Positions 46,411 to 54,233 of a stretch of DNA of 64,000 bases are shown in pieces. Made by a program: the position numbers and the translations under genes. Source of the stretch: Nitrospirota bacterium (GTDB lineage Bacteria; Nitrospirota; Nitrospiria; Nitrospirales; Nitrospiraceae); NCBI GenBank assembly GCA_004296885.1, contig SCVN01000023.1:248001-312000 (forward strand). Reading direction: 5' to 3'. How positions within the stretch are numbered: the stretch's first letter is position 1; every line of letters starts with the position of its first letter. The notes below the pieces were generated by a model that saw only the letters and a list, made by a program, of their open reading frames with translations, made no database searches and was not told the origin of the DNA.

Positions 46411-47343
46411 ATGTCCCTGCAATATGCCCTGTATCCAGGCTGTGCGGCCAAAGGCGCCACGCCGGAACTGTACCAGTCCACCATGGCCATCATCGGCCGG
46501 CTGGGCATCGAGGTGCAGGAACTGGCCGCCTCCTCTTGCTGCGGAGCCGGCGTCGTGGGGGAGGGGGAACCGGACGTTGCGTTGGCGCTGAACGCCAGAA
46601 CGTTCGCACAAGCCGAGCAGCTTGGGCTGGACGTCATGACCATCTGCGGGACCTGCCAAGGGGTGATGGGAGCGGCAAACAAACGCTTGAAACAGGAGCC
46701 GGGGCTCCTGAATCGGATCAATCGGGTCTTGGAACGCGACGGCCCCATCTACCGCGGCACGATCCAGGTCAAACATCTGCTGTGGATCCTGGTGCGCGAG
46801 GTCGGGTTGCACCGTCTCGGACAAGAAATCCGCGTGCCCCTGAGCGAATTCCGGATCGCGCCCTTCTACGGCTGCTATATTCTGCGCCCCTCCTGGGACC
46901 TGGGGTTCGACGACCCGGAAAATCCCACCTCGCTGGAGAAAGTCATCCGGGCCGTCAAGGGCGAACCGGTGGCCTATGCGGGCCGGACCAAGTGCTGCGG
47001 ATTCCCCGTCATCCTGGAGCAGGAAGCCATCGCCGTCGCCATGGCGGGCACGAACATGAAAGAAGCGAAGGACGGCGGCGCCGATTTCATGGTCACGCCC
47101 TGCCCCCTCTGCCACATGAGTCTGGACATCTACCAGGATCGGGCGGGGCAGGCCGTCAATGCCCACCTGAACCTTCCCATCCTGCACTTACCCCAGTTGC
47201 TCGGGTTGGCGATGGGCATACCGGCCAAGGATTTGGGCGTCTCGCGTCATCTGGTGCCGGTTCATGCGATTACCAGAGTCACGGAGTCACGTCGAATGCA
47301 GCTGACAGACCGTAAAGGAGTGGCGAGCCATGAAAGTCATTAA
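46411..47343 (+). CDS. CCG-domain protein (SdhE/HdrB-like subunit)
   Basis: 310 aa. Two CCG domains: YALYPGCAAKG ... ASSCCGAG ... ICGTCQG, and APFYGCYILRP ... RTKCCGFP ... TPCPLCHMSL. Such proteins (HdrB, SdhE/SdhC of type E succinate dehydrogenase) bind noncubane Fe-S clusters and hand electrons to quinone or disulfide. Because the window has an SdhB with an archaeal-type third cluster, I favour the SdhE role; HdrB remains possible. Its end overlaps the cupin gene start by 14 bases. Confidence 0.83.
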   Translation: MSLQYALYPGCAAKGATPELYQSTMAIIGRLGIEVQELAASSCCGAGVVGEGEPDVALALNARTFAQAEQLGLDVMTICGTCQGVMGAANKRLKQEPGLLNRINRVLERDGPIYRGTIQVKHLLWILVREVGLHRLGQEIRVPLSEFRIAPFYGCYILRPSWDLGFDDPENPTSLEKVIRAVKGEPVAYAGRTKCCGFPVILEQEAIAVAMAGTNMKEAKDGGADFMVTPCPLCHMSLDIYQDRAGQAVNAHLNLPILHLPQLLGLAMGIPAKDLGVSRHLVPVHAITRVTESRRMQLTDRKGVASHESH

Positions 47344-47650
47344 TCTCTCTGACTATCAGCAGTTCAACAACGAGAAGATGAAGAAGAACAATATCTTTCA
47401 GACGTCTCGTTTTTTCTGCGATGTCTATTGTTTCGAGCCGGGACAGGAGCAGAAAGGTCACATACACGGGGAGCAAGACAAGGTCTATCTGGTGCTGGAA
47501 GGGGAGGGGACATTCAAGGTGGGCACCGAGACGAAGGTGCTTGGGCCGGGGCAGGGCACGATGGCGCCGGCCGGTGAAGAGCATGGGGTCCTGAACCATA
47601 CAACCGGGCGCTTGAAGGTCCTGGTGTTCGTCGCGCCAAATTCCAACTGA
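47330..47650 (+). CDS. Cupin-domain protein
   Basis: 106 aa single cupin: FCDVYCFEPGQEQKGHIHGEQDKVYLVLEGEGTFKVG gives motif 1 with His-His-Glu ligands, and PAGEEHGVLNHTTGRLKVLVF gives motif 2 with His. AAAGGAG precedes the ATG, which lies inside the preceding gene. Small cupins of this kind are metal-binding enzymes or sensors; the reaction is not predictable. Ends before a bidirectional terminator. Confidence 0.85.
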   Translation: MKVINLSDYQQFNNEKMKKNNIFQTSRFFCDVYCFEPGQEQKGHIHGEQDKVYLVLEGEGTFKVGTETKVLGPGQGTMAPAGEEHGVLNHTTGRLKVLVFVAPNSN

Positions 47651-47670
47651 GGCACGATCCGCACGGATAC

Positions 47671-47715
47671 AAAACCGGCGGGACCTCCGATAGGGGCGCC
47701 CCGCCGGTTCTTTTT
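47671..47715. terminator. Bidirectional rho-independent terminator
   Basis: ACCGGCGGG (47674-47682) pairs with CCCGCCGGT (47700-47708), followed by TCTTTTT and preceded by AAAA, so it works on both strands. It separates the convergent cupin and nirK genes. Confidence 0.85.
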
Positions 47716-47728
47716 CCGACCGCTCGGC

Positions 47729-48694
47729 CTATTGCGCCGGCGGTGTGATCTCGCTCTGGGGAGCAACAGGCACCCAGGGCGTCATGGGCATCAGCGGCGC
47801 CGGCTTCGCGTCCGGCCCCACCACCAGCACGGCAATCGCGCCACGCAACGCGCCCGTCAGCGAGTGAGTGACCAGCGGGTAGGCGCCGGCCGATTCCGCC
47901 ACCACGTCAAACGTTGCCGCGCTGCCAGGTCCCACCACGTAGGTCTGAACCCCGGTCAACTTGTTGCCGGGATTGCCGCTCTCATACACATTGTCCCAAA
48001 TTTCTCCGATCGGGTGGAACGCGGAAAACTCGTTCGGACCGGCATTGACGAAATAGACCCGCACCCGCTCACCAGGTTTGGCCTCCAGCGGTTTGCCGCC
48101 GGTGACGAACGGATGATACTTGAAGATGCCGCCGTTGAACACGACATGGTCGAACTTCCGGTCAAACATGGCCGGGACGTCGTCCGGATTCTTGAACAGC
48201 TCCGACTGCACCAGGACATACTCACGATCCGCTTTCGGCCAGGCCTTGGCATTCTTGGGGTCCACGATAATGGCCCCGATCATGCCGCGGGCCACGTGCT
48301 GGATCATCGGCGGGGCGCCACAATGATAAAAGAAAATGCCCGGCTTTTTGGCCACGAAGGTGTAGCTGATCGTTTCGCCGGGATTGATCGCCCGATAGTT
48401 CTTCAAGAAGTCGATCTCCGCCGCATGGAAGTCCATCGAGTGCGGGTAGGTGTTGGTCTTGGGGTTTTCCAACGTGAACTTGATCGTGTCCCCCTCGGTG
48501 ACCCGCACGACCGGGCCGGGGAACTGGCCGTTGAACGTCCAGGCCTTGTAGGTTGCGCCCGAACCTTCGATGACGACGTCGGTCTCCTTTGCCGTCATGT
48601 TCACTTCATGGGTCGTGGCCGCAGCCGGCTGGGCCGTGGCAAGCAGGCCTCCCATCACCAGCATGGCGCCAAGAGCTGAACGCATCCGCTTCAT
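47729..48694 (-). CDS. nirK: Copper-containing nitrite reductase-like protein (NirK family)
   Basis: 321 aa with signal peptide (LGAMLVMGGLLATAQPAAA). Two cupredoxin domains. Type 1 Cu ligands: His85, Cys125, His133, Met138 (FFYHCGAPPMIQHVARGM). Type 2 Cu ligands: His90, His124, His277. Catalytic residues equal to Asp98 and His255 of Alcaligenes NirK are Asp88 (HSMDFHA) and His227. The C-to-H spacing of the T1 loop is one residue shorter than in that enzyme. Reduces nitrite to NO in denitrifiers; in Nitrospira NirK is known but its role is debated. The ATG follows GGAGG. A Crp/Fnr gene lies upstream. Confidence 0.88.
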   Translation of the reverse strand: MKRMRSALGAMLVMGGLLATAQPAAATTHEVNMTAKETDVVIEGSGATYKAWTFNGQFPGPVVRVTEGDTIKFTLENPKTNTYPHSMDFHAAEIDFLKNYRAINPGETISYTFVAKKPGIFFYHCGAPPMIQHVARGMIGAIIVDPKNAKAWPKADREYVLVQSELFKNPDDVPAMFDRKFDHVVFNGGIFKYHPFVTGGKPLEAKPGERVRVYFVNAGPNEFSAFHPIGEIWDNVYESGNPGNKLTGVQTYVVGPGSAATFDVVAESAGAYPLVTHSLTGALRGAIAVLVVGPDAKPAPLMPMTPWVPVAPQSEITPPAQ

Positions 48695-48750
48695 TCGCTA
48701 CCTCCTCAATGGATCGATGATACCAGTACACATGACTTACTGTGGCCGGC

Positions 48751-48756
48751 AGGATA
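48751..48756 (-). promoter_or_regulatory. -10 element candidate for nirK
   Basis: TATCCT on the minus strand. Its centre lies about 33 bases from the centre of the palindrome at 48776-48797, the spacing expected for a class II Crp/Fnr-activated promoter (operator near -41.5). The resulting transcript would have a leader of about 50 bases. Confidence 0.45.
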
Positions 48757-48775
48757 GCCTGCGGAGCCGCCGCAT

Positions 48776-48797
48776 AAACATGACCTACATCATGTTT
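48776..48797. promoter_or_regulatory. Crp/Fnr-type operator, perfect palindrome
   Basis: AAACATGA-N6-TCATGTTT: two exact 8-base half-sites with a 6-base spacer, the dyad format of the Crp/Fnr superfamily. It lies between crp (ends 48804) and nirK, 92 bases from the nirK start codon. Confidence 0.75.
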
Positions 48798-48803
48798 TGA
48801 AAA

Positions 48804-49529
48804 TTAATGGGGTCGGGAGGAAGCAGACGCCAGATCCGGCTGTTCAGACGCGAGGGCCTTCAGTTTGGCAAGGTCACGGATGACAATGTGCTTGGCCGTG
48901 CCGGACACCAACCGGGCGCGCTTAAACCGCCCCATGATGCGGATGGCGGTCTCCACCGTAATTCCGACCATATTGGCCAGGTCCTGGCGGGTCAACCGGA
49001 CGGTCAGGCGAATCCCGTTCGCATCCTTCACCCCGGTCCTGGCGGCCATGTTCACCAGCAGGGCGGCCAAGCGTTGTTCGGCCCGATCCAACGCCAGCAC
49101 TTTGGCGTTCTCTTGGGCCTCGTTCAGACGTTGGCCGAGGTACCGGATGACTTCAATGGCGGCCTCGGGATTCCGGCGGAGCACGTCGAAGTAGGCTTTC
49201 TTGCTCAATCGGAGTACACGCACATCCCCCATCGGCTGGGCACAGCCGGGATGGGGCGCTCCGTCAAAGACCGCCGCCTCGCAACAGAAGAGATCGCCCG
49301 GCAGCAGCACCTTGAGCGTCACCTCTTTTCCGTCCGGCGAGGTCTTGACGCACTTGACGCTGCCTTCTTTGAGGATGTGGAAATACTCCGCCGGATCCCC
49401 CTCTCGGAAGATAAACTGGTTCTTGCTGTAGGAGGACTCGACGATCTGACCAGCGAGATTCCGACGGTCTTGGACCGTCAGGACGTTGAGCAGCGGAATT
49501 TTCTTATGGAGAGGATCGGCGACGCCCAT
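48804..49529 (-). CDS. Crp/Fnr family transcriptional regulator
   Basis: 241 aa. N-terminal cyclic-nucleotide-like sensor: FIFREGDPAEYFHILKEGSVKCVKTSPDGKEVTLKVLLPGDLFCCEAAVFDGAPHPGCAQPM, then dimer helix and a C-terminal winged HTH with recognition segment LTRQDLANMVGITVETAIRIMGRFKR. No Cys array typical of Fnr [4Fe-4S], although CC and GC pairs occur near residues 82-100, so NO or heme sensing as in Dnr/NnrR is possible. Same strand and upstream of nirK; the palindrome between them is the likely target site. Confidence 0.9.
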   Translation of the reverse strand: MGVADPLHKKIPLLNVLTVQDRRNLAGQIVESSYSKNQFIFREGDPAEYFHILKEGSVKCVKTSPDGKEVTLKVLLPGDLFCCEAAVFDGAPHPGCAQPMGDVRVLRLSKKAYFDVLRRNPEAAIEVIRYLGQRLNEAQENAKVLALDRAEQRLAALLVNMAARTGVKDANGIRLTVRLTRQDLANMVGITVETAIRIMGRFKRARLVSGTAKHIVIRDLAKLKALASEQPDLASASSRPH

Positions 49530-49648
49530 TGCCTCAACGATCTTCCAGGATGGTCAAAACGGCCGCTCGCCGAGCAGCGCCTGAACGTGCTCGGTAGGGG
49601 AGCGCAGGCATCATACCACAGCCACCCCCCGTATTTTTCGACCTCCTG

Positions 49649-51508
49649 TCAGAGCATCTGCTTGGCCGCCTCGACGATTGAGCGCGCCCCGATGCCGAAG
49701 TGATCGATCAGCTCGTCCGGCTTGCCGCTGTGGGGGATTTCCAGGACCGCCAGCTTGCGCACGCGCACGCCCTCGCTGCCGACCGCCCCGAGCACCGCGT
49801 CGCCCAAGCCACCGTGCAGGTAATGGTCCTCCACCGTGAGGATGCGGTTCTGCGTCGCCTTCGCGCAGTTGAGCAGGGTCGTCCGGTCGATCGGGGCGAT
49901 GCTGTAGAGATCCACCACCCGCACCGCGATGCCGGCGGCCTTGAGTTGGTCATGCGCCTTCAGGGCTTCAAAGAGAGTGACACCGGCCGCTACAATGGTG
50001 AGTTTATCGGATTGGCTCTGCCGCAAGACCTTGGAGCCTCCGATCGCAAAGACCTCGTCGTTACCGTAGAGGATCGGCGCTTTAGGCCGGCCGGTCCGGA
50101 TATAGACCGGTCCCTGGTGGGCGGCGGCCGCCTCGATCATCCGGTAGGTGCAGACGGCGTCGGACGGGTAGAGCACGACCACGCCCGGCTGCGCCGCCAT
50201 CATGGCAATGTCCTCGAGGCCCATTTGCGAGGGACCGTCCTCGCCGATGCTTACTCCCGCATGGGTCCCGACCAGTTTGATGTTGGAATGGCTGATGGCG
50301 GCCACACGGATAAAGTCATAGGCCCTGGTGAGAAAGCAGGCGAAGGTGGCCGAGAAGGGAATCTTGCCGCACGCGGCCAGACCCATCGCGGCCCCCACCA
50401 TGTTCTGTTCCGCGATGAAATTCTCGAAAAACCGGTCGGGGAATTGCTTACCGAACTTGTCCGTATAGGTGGAGTTCTTCACATCCGCATCCAAGCCGAC
50501 TACCAACGGATTGGCTTCGCCGAGCGCCGCCAAGGCCGCCCCGAAAGCCTCGCGGGTGGCCACAGAGTCGGTTGACTTGTAGCTGGGCGGCGCCATGGCT
50601 TTGGCCGGTTTGCTCCCGTTCACAGAAGCAGCAGGCTTCTTGATGGCCGGCTCCGCGACTCCGGGCTTGAGCTGTTTCGTCAGCTCGTCGATGGCCTTCT
50701 GGCTCTCCTCGCCCTTCTTCAACGCCTTGCCATGCCAGTCCATCTTGTCTTCGACAAAGGAAATGCCTTTGCCTTTGAACGTCTTGGCCAGGAGCACCGT
50801 GGGCTTGCCCGTCGTCCGGGCCGCTTCGTCGAAGGCGGCCAGCAGGGCGGGGATATCATGGCCGTCCACCACAATGGCATGCCAACCGAACCCGGCCCAG
50901 CGGGACCGATAGGCCTCCATATTGTGCTGCAGCATGGTGGGGTCGCTCTGGCCCAGCCGATTGACATCCACGATGGCGCAGAGATTGTCCAAGGCAAACT
51001 GCCGGCCCAGTTCAACCGACTCCCAGACCGATCCCTCGACCGATTCGCCGTCGCCCATCAGCACATAGATACGCGCGCCGGAACGATCGAGCCGTTTGGC
51101 GTTCAAGGCCATGCCGATCCCGGCGGACAGCCCCTGTCCGAGCGAGCCGGTCGCAACGTCCACAAAGGGGAGACGCGGCGTCGGGTGTCCCTCCAGATCA
51201 CTGGTCAACGTGCGGAGCTTCAACAGGTCCTGTTTGTTGACCAGGCCGGCCTCGGCCCAGGCCGCGTAGAGGAGGGGGGCCGCATGCCCCTTGGAGAGCA
51301 CGAAACGATCATTGCTCAACTGCCGCGGCTGCTTCGGATCGTACCGCATCACAGAGAAGAAGAGGGTGGCGACGATGTCGGCGGCGGAACAACAACTGGA
51401 CGGGTGCCCGCTCCCTGCTTCGGACGTCGCCCGGACGCTTTCGATTCGCAAGTGGGCCGCTTTATTCGAGAGCGCGGCGATAAGAGTTTCCGGCATCGTG
51501 GTAGCCAT
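49649..51508 (-). CDS. tkt: Transketolase
   Basis: 619 aa, short form resembling archaeal/animal-type enzymes rather than the ~660 aa bacterial type. TPP site MGDGESVEGSVWESVELG; pyrimidine-half motifs FIAEQNMVGAAMGLAACGKIPFSATFACFLTRAYDFIR, KLVGTHAGVSIGEDGPSQMGLED; YIRTGR; C-terminal VEDHYLHGGLGDAVL. A linker (KKPAASVNGSKPAKAMAPPS) joins the two halves and is unusual. AAGGAGA before the ATG. Serves the pentose phosphate or Calvin-type pathway. Confidence 0.93.
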   Translation of the reverse strand: MATTMPETLIAALSNKAAHLRIESVRATSEAGSGHPSSCCSAADIVATLFFSVMRYDPKQPRQLSNDRFVLSKGHAAPLLYAAWAEAGLVNKQDLLKLRTLTSDLEGHPTPRLPFVDVATGSLGQGLSAGIGMALNAKRLDRSGARIYVLMGDGESVEGSVWESVELGRQFALDNLCAIVDVNRLGQSDPTMLQHNMEAYRSRWAGFGWHAIVVDGHDIPALLAAFDEAARTTGKPTVLLAKTFKGKGISFVEDKMDWHGKALKKGEESQKAIDELTKQLKPGVAEPAIKKPAASVNGSKPAKAMAPPSYKSTDSVATREAFGAALAALGEANPLVVGLDADVKNSTYTDKFGKQFPDRFFENFIAEQNMVGAAMGLAACGKIPFSATFACFLTRAYDFIRVAAISHSNIKLVGTHAGVSIGEDGPSQMGLEDIAMMAAQPGVVVLYPSDAVCTYRMIEAAAAHQGPVYIRTGRPKAPILYGNDEVFAIGGSKVLRQSQSDKLTIVAAGVTLFEALKAHDQLKAAGIAVRVVDLYSIAPIDRTTLLNCAKATQNRILTVEDHYLHGGLGDAVLGAVGSEGVRVRKLAVLEIPHSGKPDELIDHFGIGARSIVEAAKQML

Positions 51509-51546
51509 GTGTAGACTCTCCTTCCCTAGAGATCAGTGGCAGGGCA

Positions 51547-51575
51547 CTTGTAACAAAGTGACGCCCCCCAGTCAA
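51547..51575 (-). promoter_or_regulatory. Promoter candidate for transketolase
   Basis: Minus strand: TTGACT (51575-51570), 17 bases, TACAAG (51552-51547), roughly 40 bases before the ATG at 51508. Confidence 0.55.
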
Positions 51576-51708
51576 TTGCGCAAATTCTTTGGATTTACTT
51601 GCGGTCCCGCTTGCGACACACGAGCCCTATCTTACCTTATCGGCACCCGGGAGCACCGGCTTGAGGACATTCTTCGAGGCCGGGGAAAAGAATCGTTCGT
51701 GGAGGGCC

Positions 51709-52542
51709 CTAATGCGGAGCCCTCTGCCGGAAGAACCGGAGCAACAAATACGCATTGATCGCCACCACGGCGGCCAGGAGGCCGTGGGCGACTGCTGGAA
51801 TCGTGAGCTTCAGTTCCACAAGCACCCGAGACAATCCGAACCCGACCACGACCGCGTCAAAACTCATGCACAGGCGCCGGAAGGTTTCAGGGTCCATCCA
51901 GCGAATGAGATAGGTCCCGATGGGAATGCCGATCAGCACGCTCGGCACGATATACGGAATGATCTCCAGGCTGCCCATGCTATACAGCCCGATGAAGTAA
52001 TACGCGACGGCTGTCATGCTGGACTCCGCCGTGCGGATGACGGCCAGCGCTGCGCGAAAATCCTGCTTCGCATAGCCCTGATTATTGAAGAGCAAGGCCA
52101 GCGGCGGGCCTGAAATGGTGGTCACGGAATAGAGCAATCCGATCCCTGTTCCAAACGGTACGGCGATGGCGTTCTCGGCCTGGATAGGCCTCCGGATGCC
52201 GGCGGCCTGCAGGAGGATCAGGGGCAGGAGCATGAAATAGGTGATGAACTTGACCCAGCTCGGCTGGACCAACGACAGCACGTAGGCGCCGACTCCAACG
52301 CCGATGAGCAAGCCGAGGAGCATGGGCATCACGCGCTTCCAAATGTGCGGCACGCTGTGCCGGTTGATCAGCAGGACATAGCCGTTGATGACCAGCTCCA
52401 CCAGAACCAATGCCGGGTTCAGAATTCGGTTGACGTAAAACAGCAGGGCCACGGGGACGGTGATGGACGAGAAGCCATAGCCGAGCCCCCCGTTGACGAT
52501 CGCCGCCACGAATGTGATCAAGATAAGAGCAATGTGATCCAT
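51709..52542 (-). CDS. TauE/SafE family sulfite/anion exporter
   Basis: 277 aa with about eight TM helices. N-terminal IALILITFVAAIVNGGLGYGFSSITVPVALLFY and GLLIGVGVGAYVLS and GIGLLYSVTTISGPPLALLFNNQG match TauE/SafE. The LGYGFSS and GPPLALLFNNQG motifs are the family signatures. Likely exports sulfite, sulfoacetate or similar. Follows the Rrf2 gene on the same strand (48-base gap containing a CCTGAAC/GTTCAGG hairpin), suggesting control by that regulator. Confidence 0.85.
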   Translation of the reverse strand: MDHIALILITFVAAIVNGGLGYGFSSITVPVALLFYVNRILNPALVLVELVINGYVLLINRHSVPHIWKRVMPMLLGLLIGVGVGAYVLSLVQPSWVKFITYFMLLPLILLQAAGIRRPIQAENAIAVPFGTGIGLLYSVTTISGPPLALLFNNQGYAKQDFRAALAVIRTAESSMTAVAYYFIGLYSMGSLEIIPYIVPSVLIGIPIGTYLIRWMDPETFRRLCMSFDAVVVGFGLSRVLVELKLTIPAVAHGLLAAVVAINAYLLLRFFRQRAPH

Positions 52543-52590
52543 ATCTATCCTTGAATCTTTATGATGACATTTCCCCTGAACCGGTGATGT

Positions 52591-53034
52591 TCAGGATTGT
52601 GGCGTCTTGCGGCGACCCGATGCAAAGTCTCGCAGCGTATAGTTATCGAGAATTTCCGCTATCGCGTTACGAACATCCAACATGACCTGCTGAATTGGAC
52701 AACTGTCCGTCTCCGCATAAGGACAGTCCTGACACTTCTGATAGGCGGTCTTGCTGACGCAGGCGATCGGCGCCAGGGGGCCATCCAAAAGCCGGATCAC
52801 CTGTCCGAGCGTGATCTCTTCGGGCGCCTTCAGCAGGCTGTACCCCCCGTTGATGCCTCGCTTGCTGGTCAAGAGGCCCGCGTTCTTGAGCGTCAACAGG
52901 ATCTGCTCCAAAAATTCAATGGGGATATTTTGCCGTTCGGCGATCTCATGGCGCTGCAGGAGGGCGGAGTCCCGCTGCGCCGTCAGTTCCAGTAAGGCCC
53001 GAAGCGCGTACTCGCCTTTTTTGGAAAATTTCAT
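52591..53034 (-). CDS. Rrf2 family transcriptional regulator
   Basis: 147 aa. MKFSKKGEYALRALLELTA is the Rrf2 start, with an HTH (IAERQNIPIEFLEQILLTLKNAGLLTSKRG) and the GGYSLLKAPEEITLGQVIRLLDG wing. The cluster loop has four Cys (C-x8-C-x2-C-x7-C) instead of the three of IscR. This spacing is seen in some CymR/RsrR-like members and may bind Fe-S or another ligand. Likely regulates the downstream TauE/SafE gene. Confidence 0.9.
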   Translation of the reverse strand: MKFSKKGEYALRALLELTAQRDSALLQRHEIAERQNIPIEFLEQILLTLKNAGLLTSKRGINGGYSLLKAPEEITLGQVIRLLDGPLAPIACVSKTAYQKCQDCPYAETDSCPIQQVMLDVRNAIAEILDNYTLRDFASGRRKTPQS

Positions 53035-53073
53035 CTCAGACTCAAAAGTAAAGTGATTCGCTCAATTTTTCTG

Positions 53074-53103
53074 ACAATAGACGAACCGGAGACGCTGAGT
53101 CAA
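53074..53103 (-). promoter_or_regulatory. Promoter candidate for the Rrf2 gene
   Basis: Minus strand: TTGACT (53103-53098), 18 bases, TATTGT (53079-53074), 40 bases before the ATG at 53034. Confidence 0.5.
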
Positions 53104-53189
53104 GCTGTATGACGCAACTAACCGCATACCTCGTGGTCAAATCCCGACTCGTCACGTCATTGTACAACCCACAAAGCCCCCCATGATCT

Positions 53190-53270
53190 CCCTGTCGTTA
53201 CCTTGACAGGGAAAGGGGTTTCTTGTTAGTTTGACGCCGCTTCTGGAGGCGATATAGCCTCTGAAGCGGC
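53190..53270 (+). promoter_or_regulatory. Hairpins in the glyQ leader
   Basis: CCCTGTC (53190-53196) pairs with GACAGGG (53205-53211) and is followed by a U-rich tract. GCCGCTTC (53236-53243) pairs with GAAGCGGC (53263-53270) with an inner GAGGC/GCCTC. No T-box core sequence was seen. A TTGACG-N16-TATAGC pair (53231-53258) overlaps the second hairpin and may be the promoter. Confidence 0.4.
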
Positions 53271-53326
53271 CACATGGGCATCGACCCATCCCGTTATCGA
53301 CCAGGCAACAGCGGCAAGGGCGTTCT

Positions 53327-54223
53327 GTGACCCTCCAGGAGCTCATCCTCTCCCTCCATCGCTACTGGGCCGACCAAGGCTGCGTCATCCACCAACCCTA
53401 CGACTTGGAGATGGGTGCGGGGACGTTTCACCCGGCAACATTTCTGCGCGCGCTGGGGCCGGAGCCCTGGCGGGCCGCTTATCCTCAGCCCTGCCGCCGC
53501 CCCACGGACGGCCGCTATGGTGACAACCCGAATCGGATGCAACATTACTATCAGTACCAGGTGGTGCTGAAACCTTCGCCGGCTAACATTCAGGACCTGT
53601 ATTTGGAGAGCTTGACCCGCCTCGGCATCAATCCCAAGCAACACGACATCCGCTTTATGCAGGACGACTGGGAATCGCCCACGCTCGGAGCCTGGGGCCT
53701 GGGTTGGGAAGTGCGGCTCGACGGCATGGAAATCACCCAGTTCACGTATTTCCAAGAAGTGGGCGGGATCGAGCTCAACCCCATCACCGTGGAGATCACC
53801 TACGGCACCGAACGCATCGCCATGTACCTCCAGCAAGTTGATAACGTCTACGACCTTCGATGGAACGACCAGATCAGCTACGGGGACATCCATCACCAGA
53901 CAGAAGTCCAGTTTTCCACCTATAATTTCGAGGCCTCGGACACAACGATGCTCACGGCGACGTTTCAGACCTTCGAAGCCGAGTGCATGAAACTGATCGA
54001 CCGGGGGCTGATCCTGCCGGCCTACGACTACTGCATCAAGTCCTCCCACGTGTTCAATCTGCTGGACGCGCGCGGCGCCATCGGGGTCGCCGAGCGGACC
54101 GGCTTTATCGCCCGCGTTCGAGCCTTAGCCCACAAATGCGCCGAGGGCTACCTGGCGCAACGGGAACAACTCGGGTATCCGCTGCTCAAGAAGCAGACAG
54201 CGGGCAAGACGGTCACCAAGTAA
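53327..54223 (+). CDS. glyQ: Glycyl-tRNA synthetase alpha subunit
   Basis: 298 aa, GTG start. Class II alpha subunit: [89 protein letters not shown]. It is bacterial tetrameric type, forming the complex with GlyS encoded 11 bases downstream. The C-terminal [12 protein letters not shown] is typical. Confidence 0.97.
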   Translation: MTLQELILSLHRYWADQGCVIHQPYDLEMGAGTFHPATFLRALGPEPWRAAYPQPCRRPTDGRYGDNPNRMQHYYQYQVVLKPSPANIQDLYLESLTRLGINPKQHDIRFMQDDWESPTLGAWGLGWEVRLDGMEITQFTYFQEVGGIELNPITVEITYGTERIAMYLQQVDNVYDLRWNDQISYGDIHHQTEVQFSTYNFEASDTTMLTATFQTFEAECMKLIDRGLILPAYDYCIKSSHVFNLLDARGAIGVAERTGFIARVRALAHKCAEGYLAQREQLGYPLLKKQTAGKTVTK

Positions 54224-54233
54224 CGACGCCCGG

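Noticed and set aside
53161-53326. T-box riboswitch before glyQ
   Set aside because: No T-box core sequence or specifier-loop architecture could be found.
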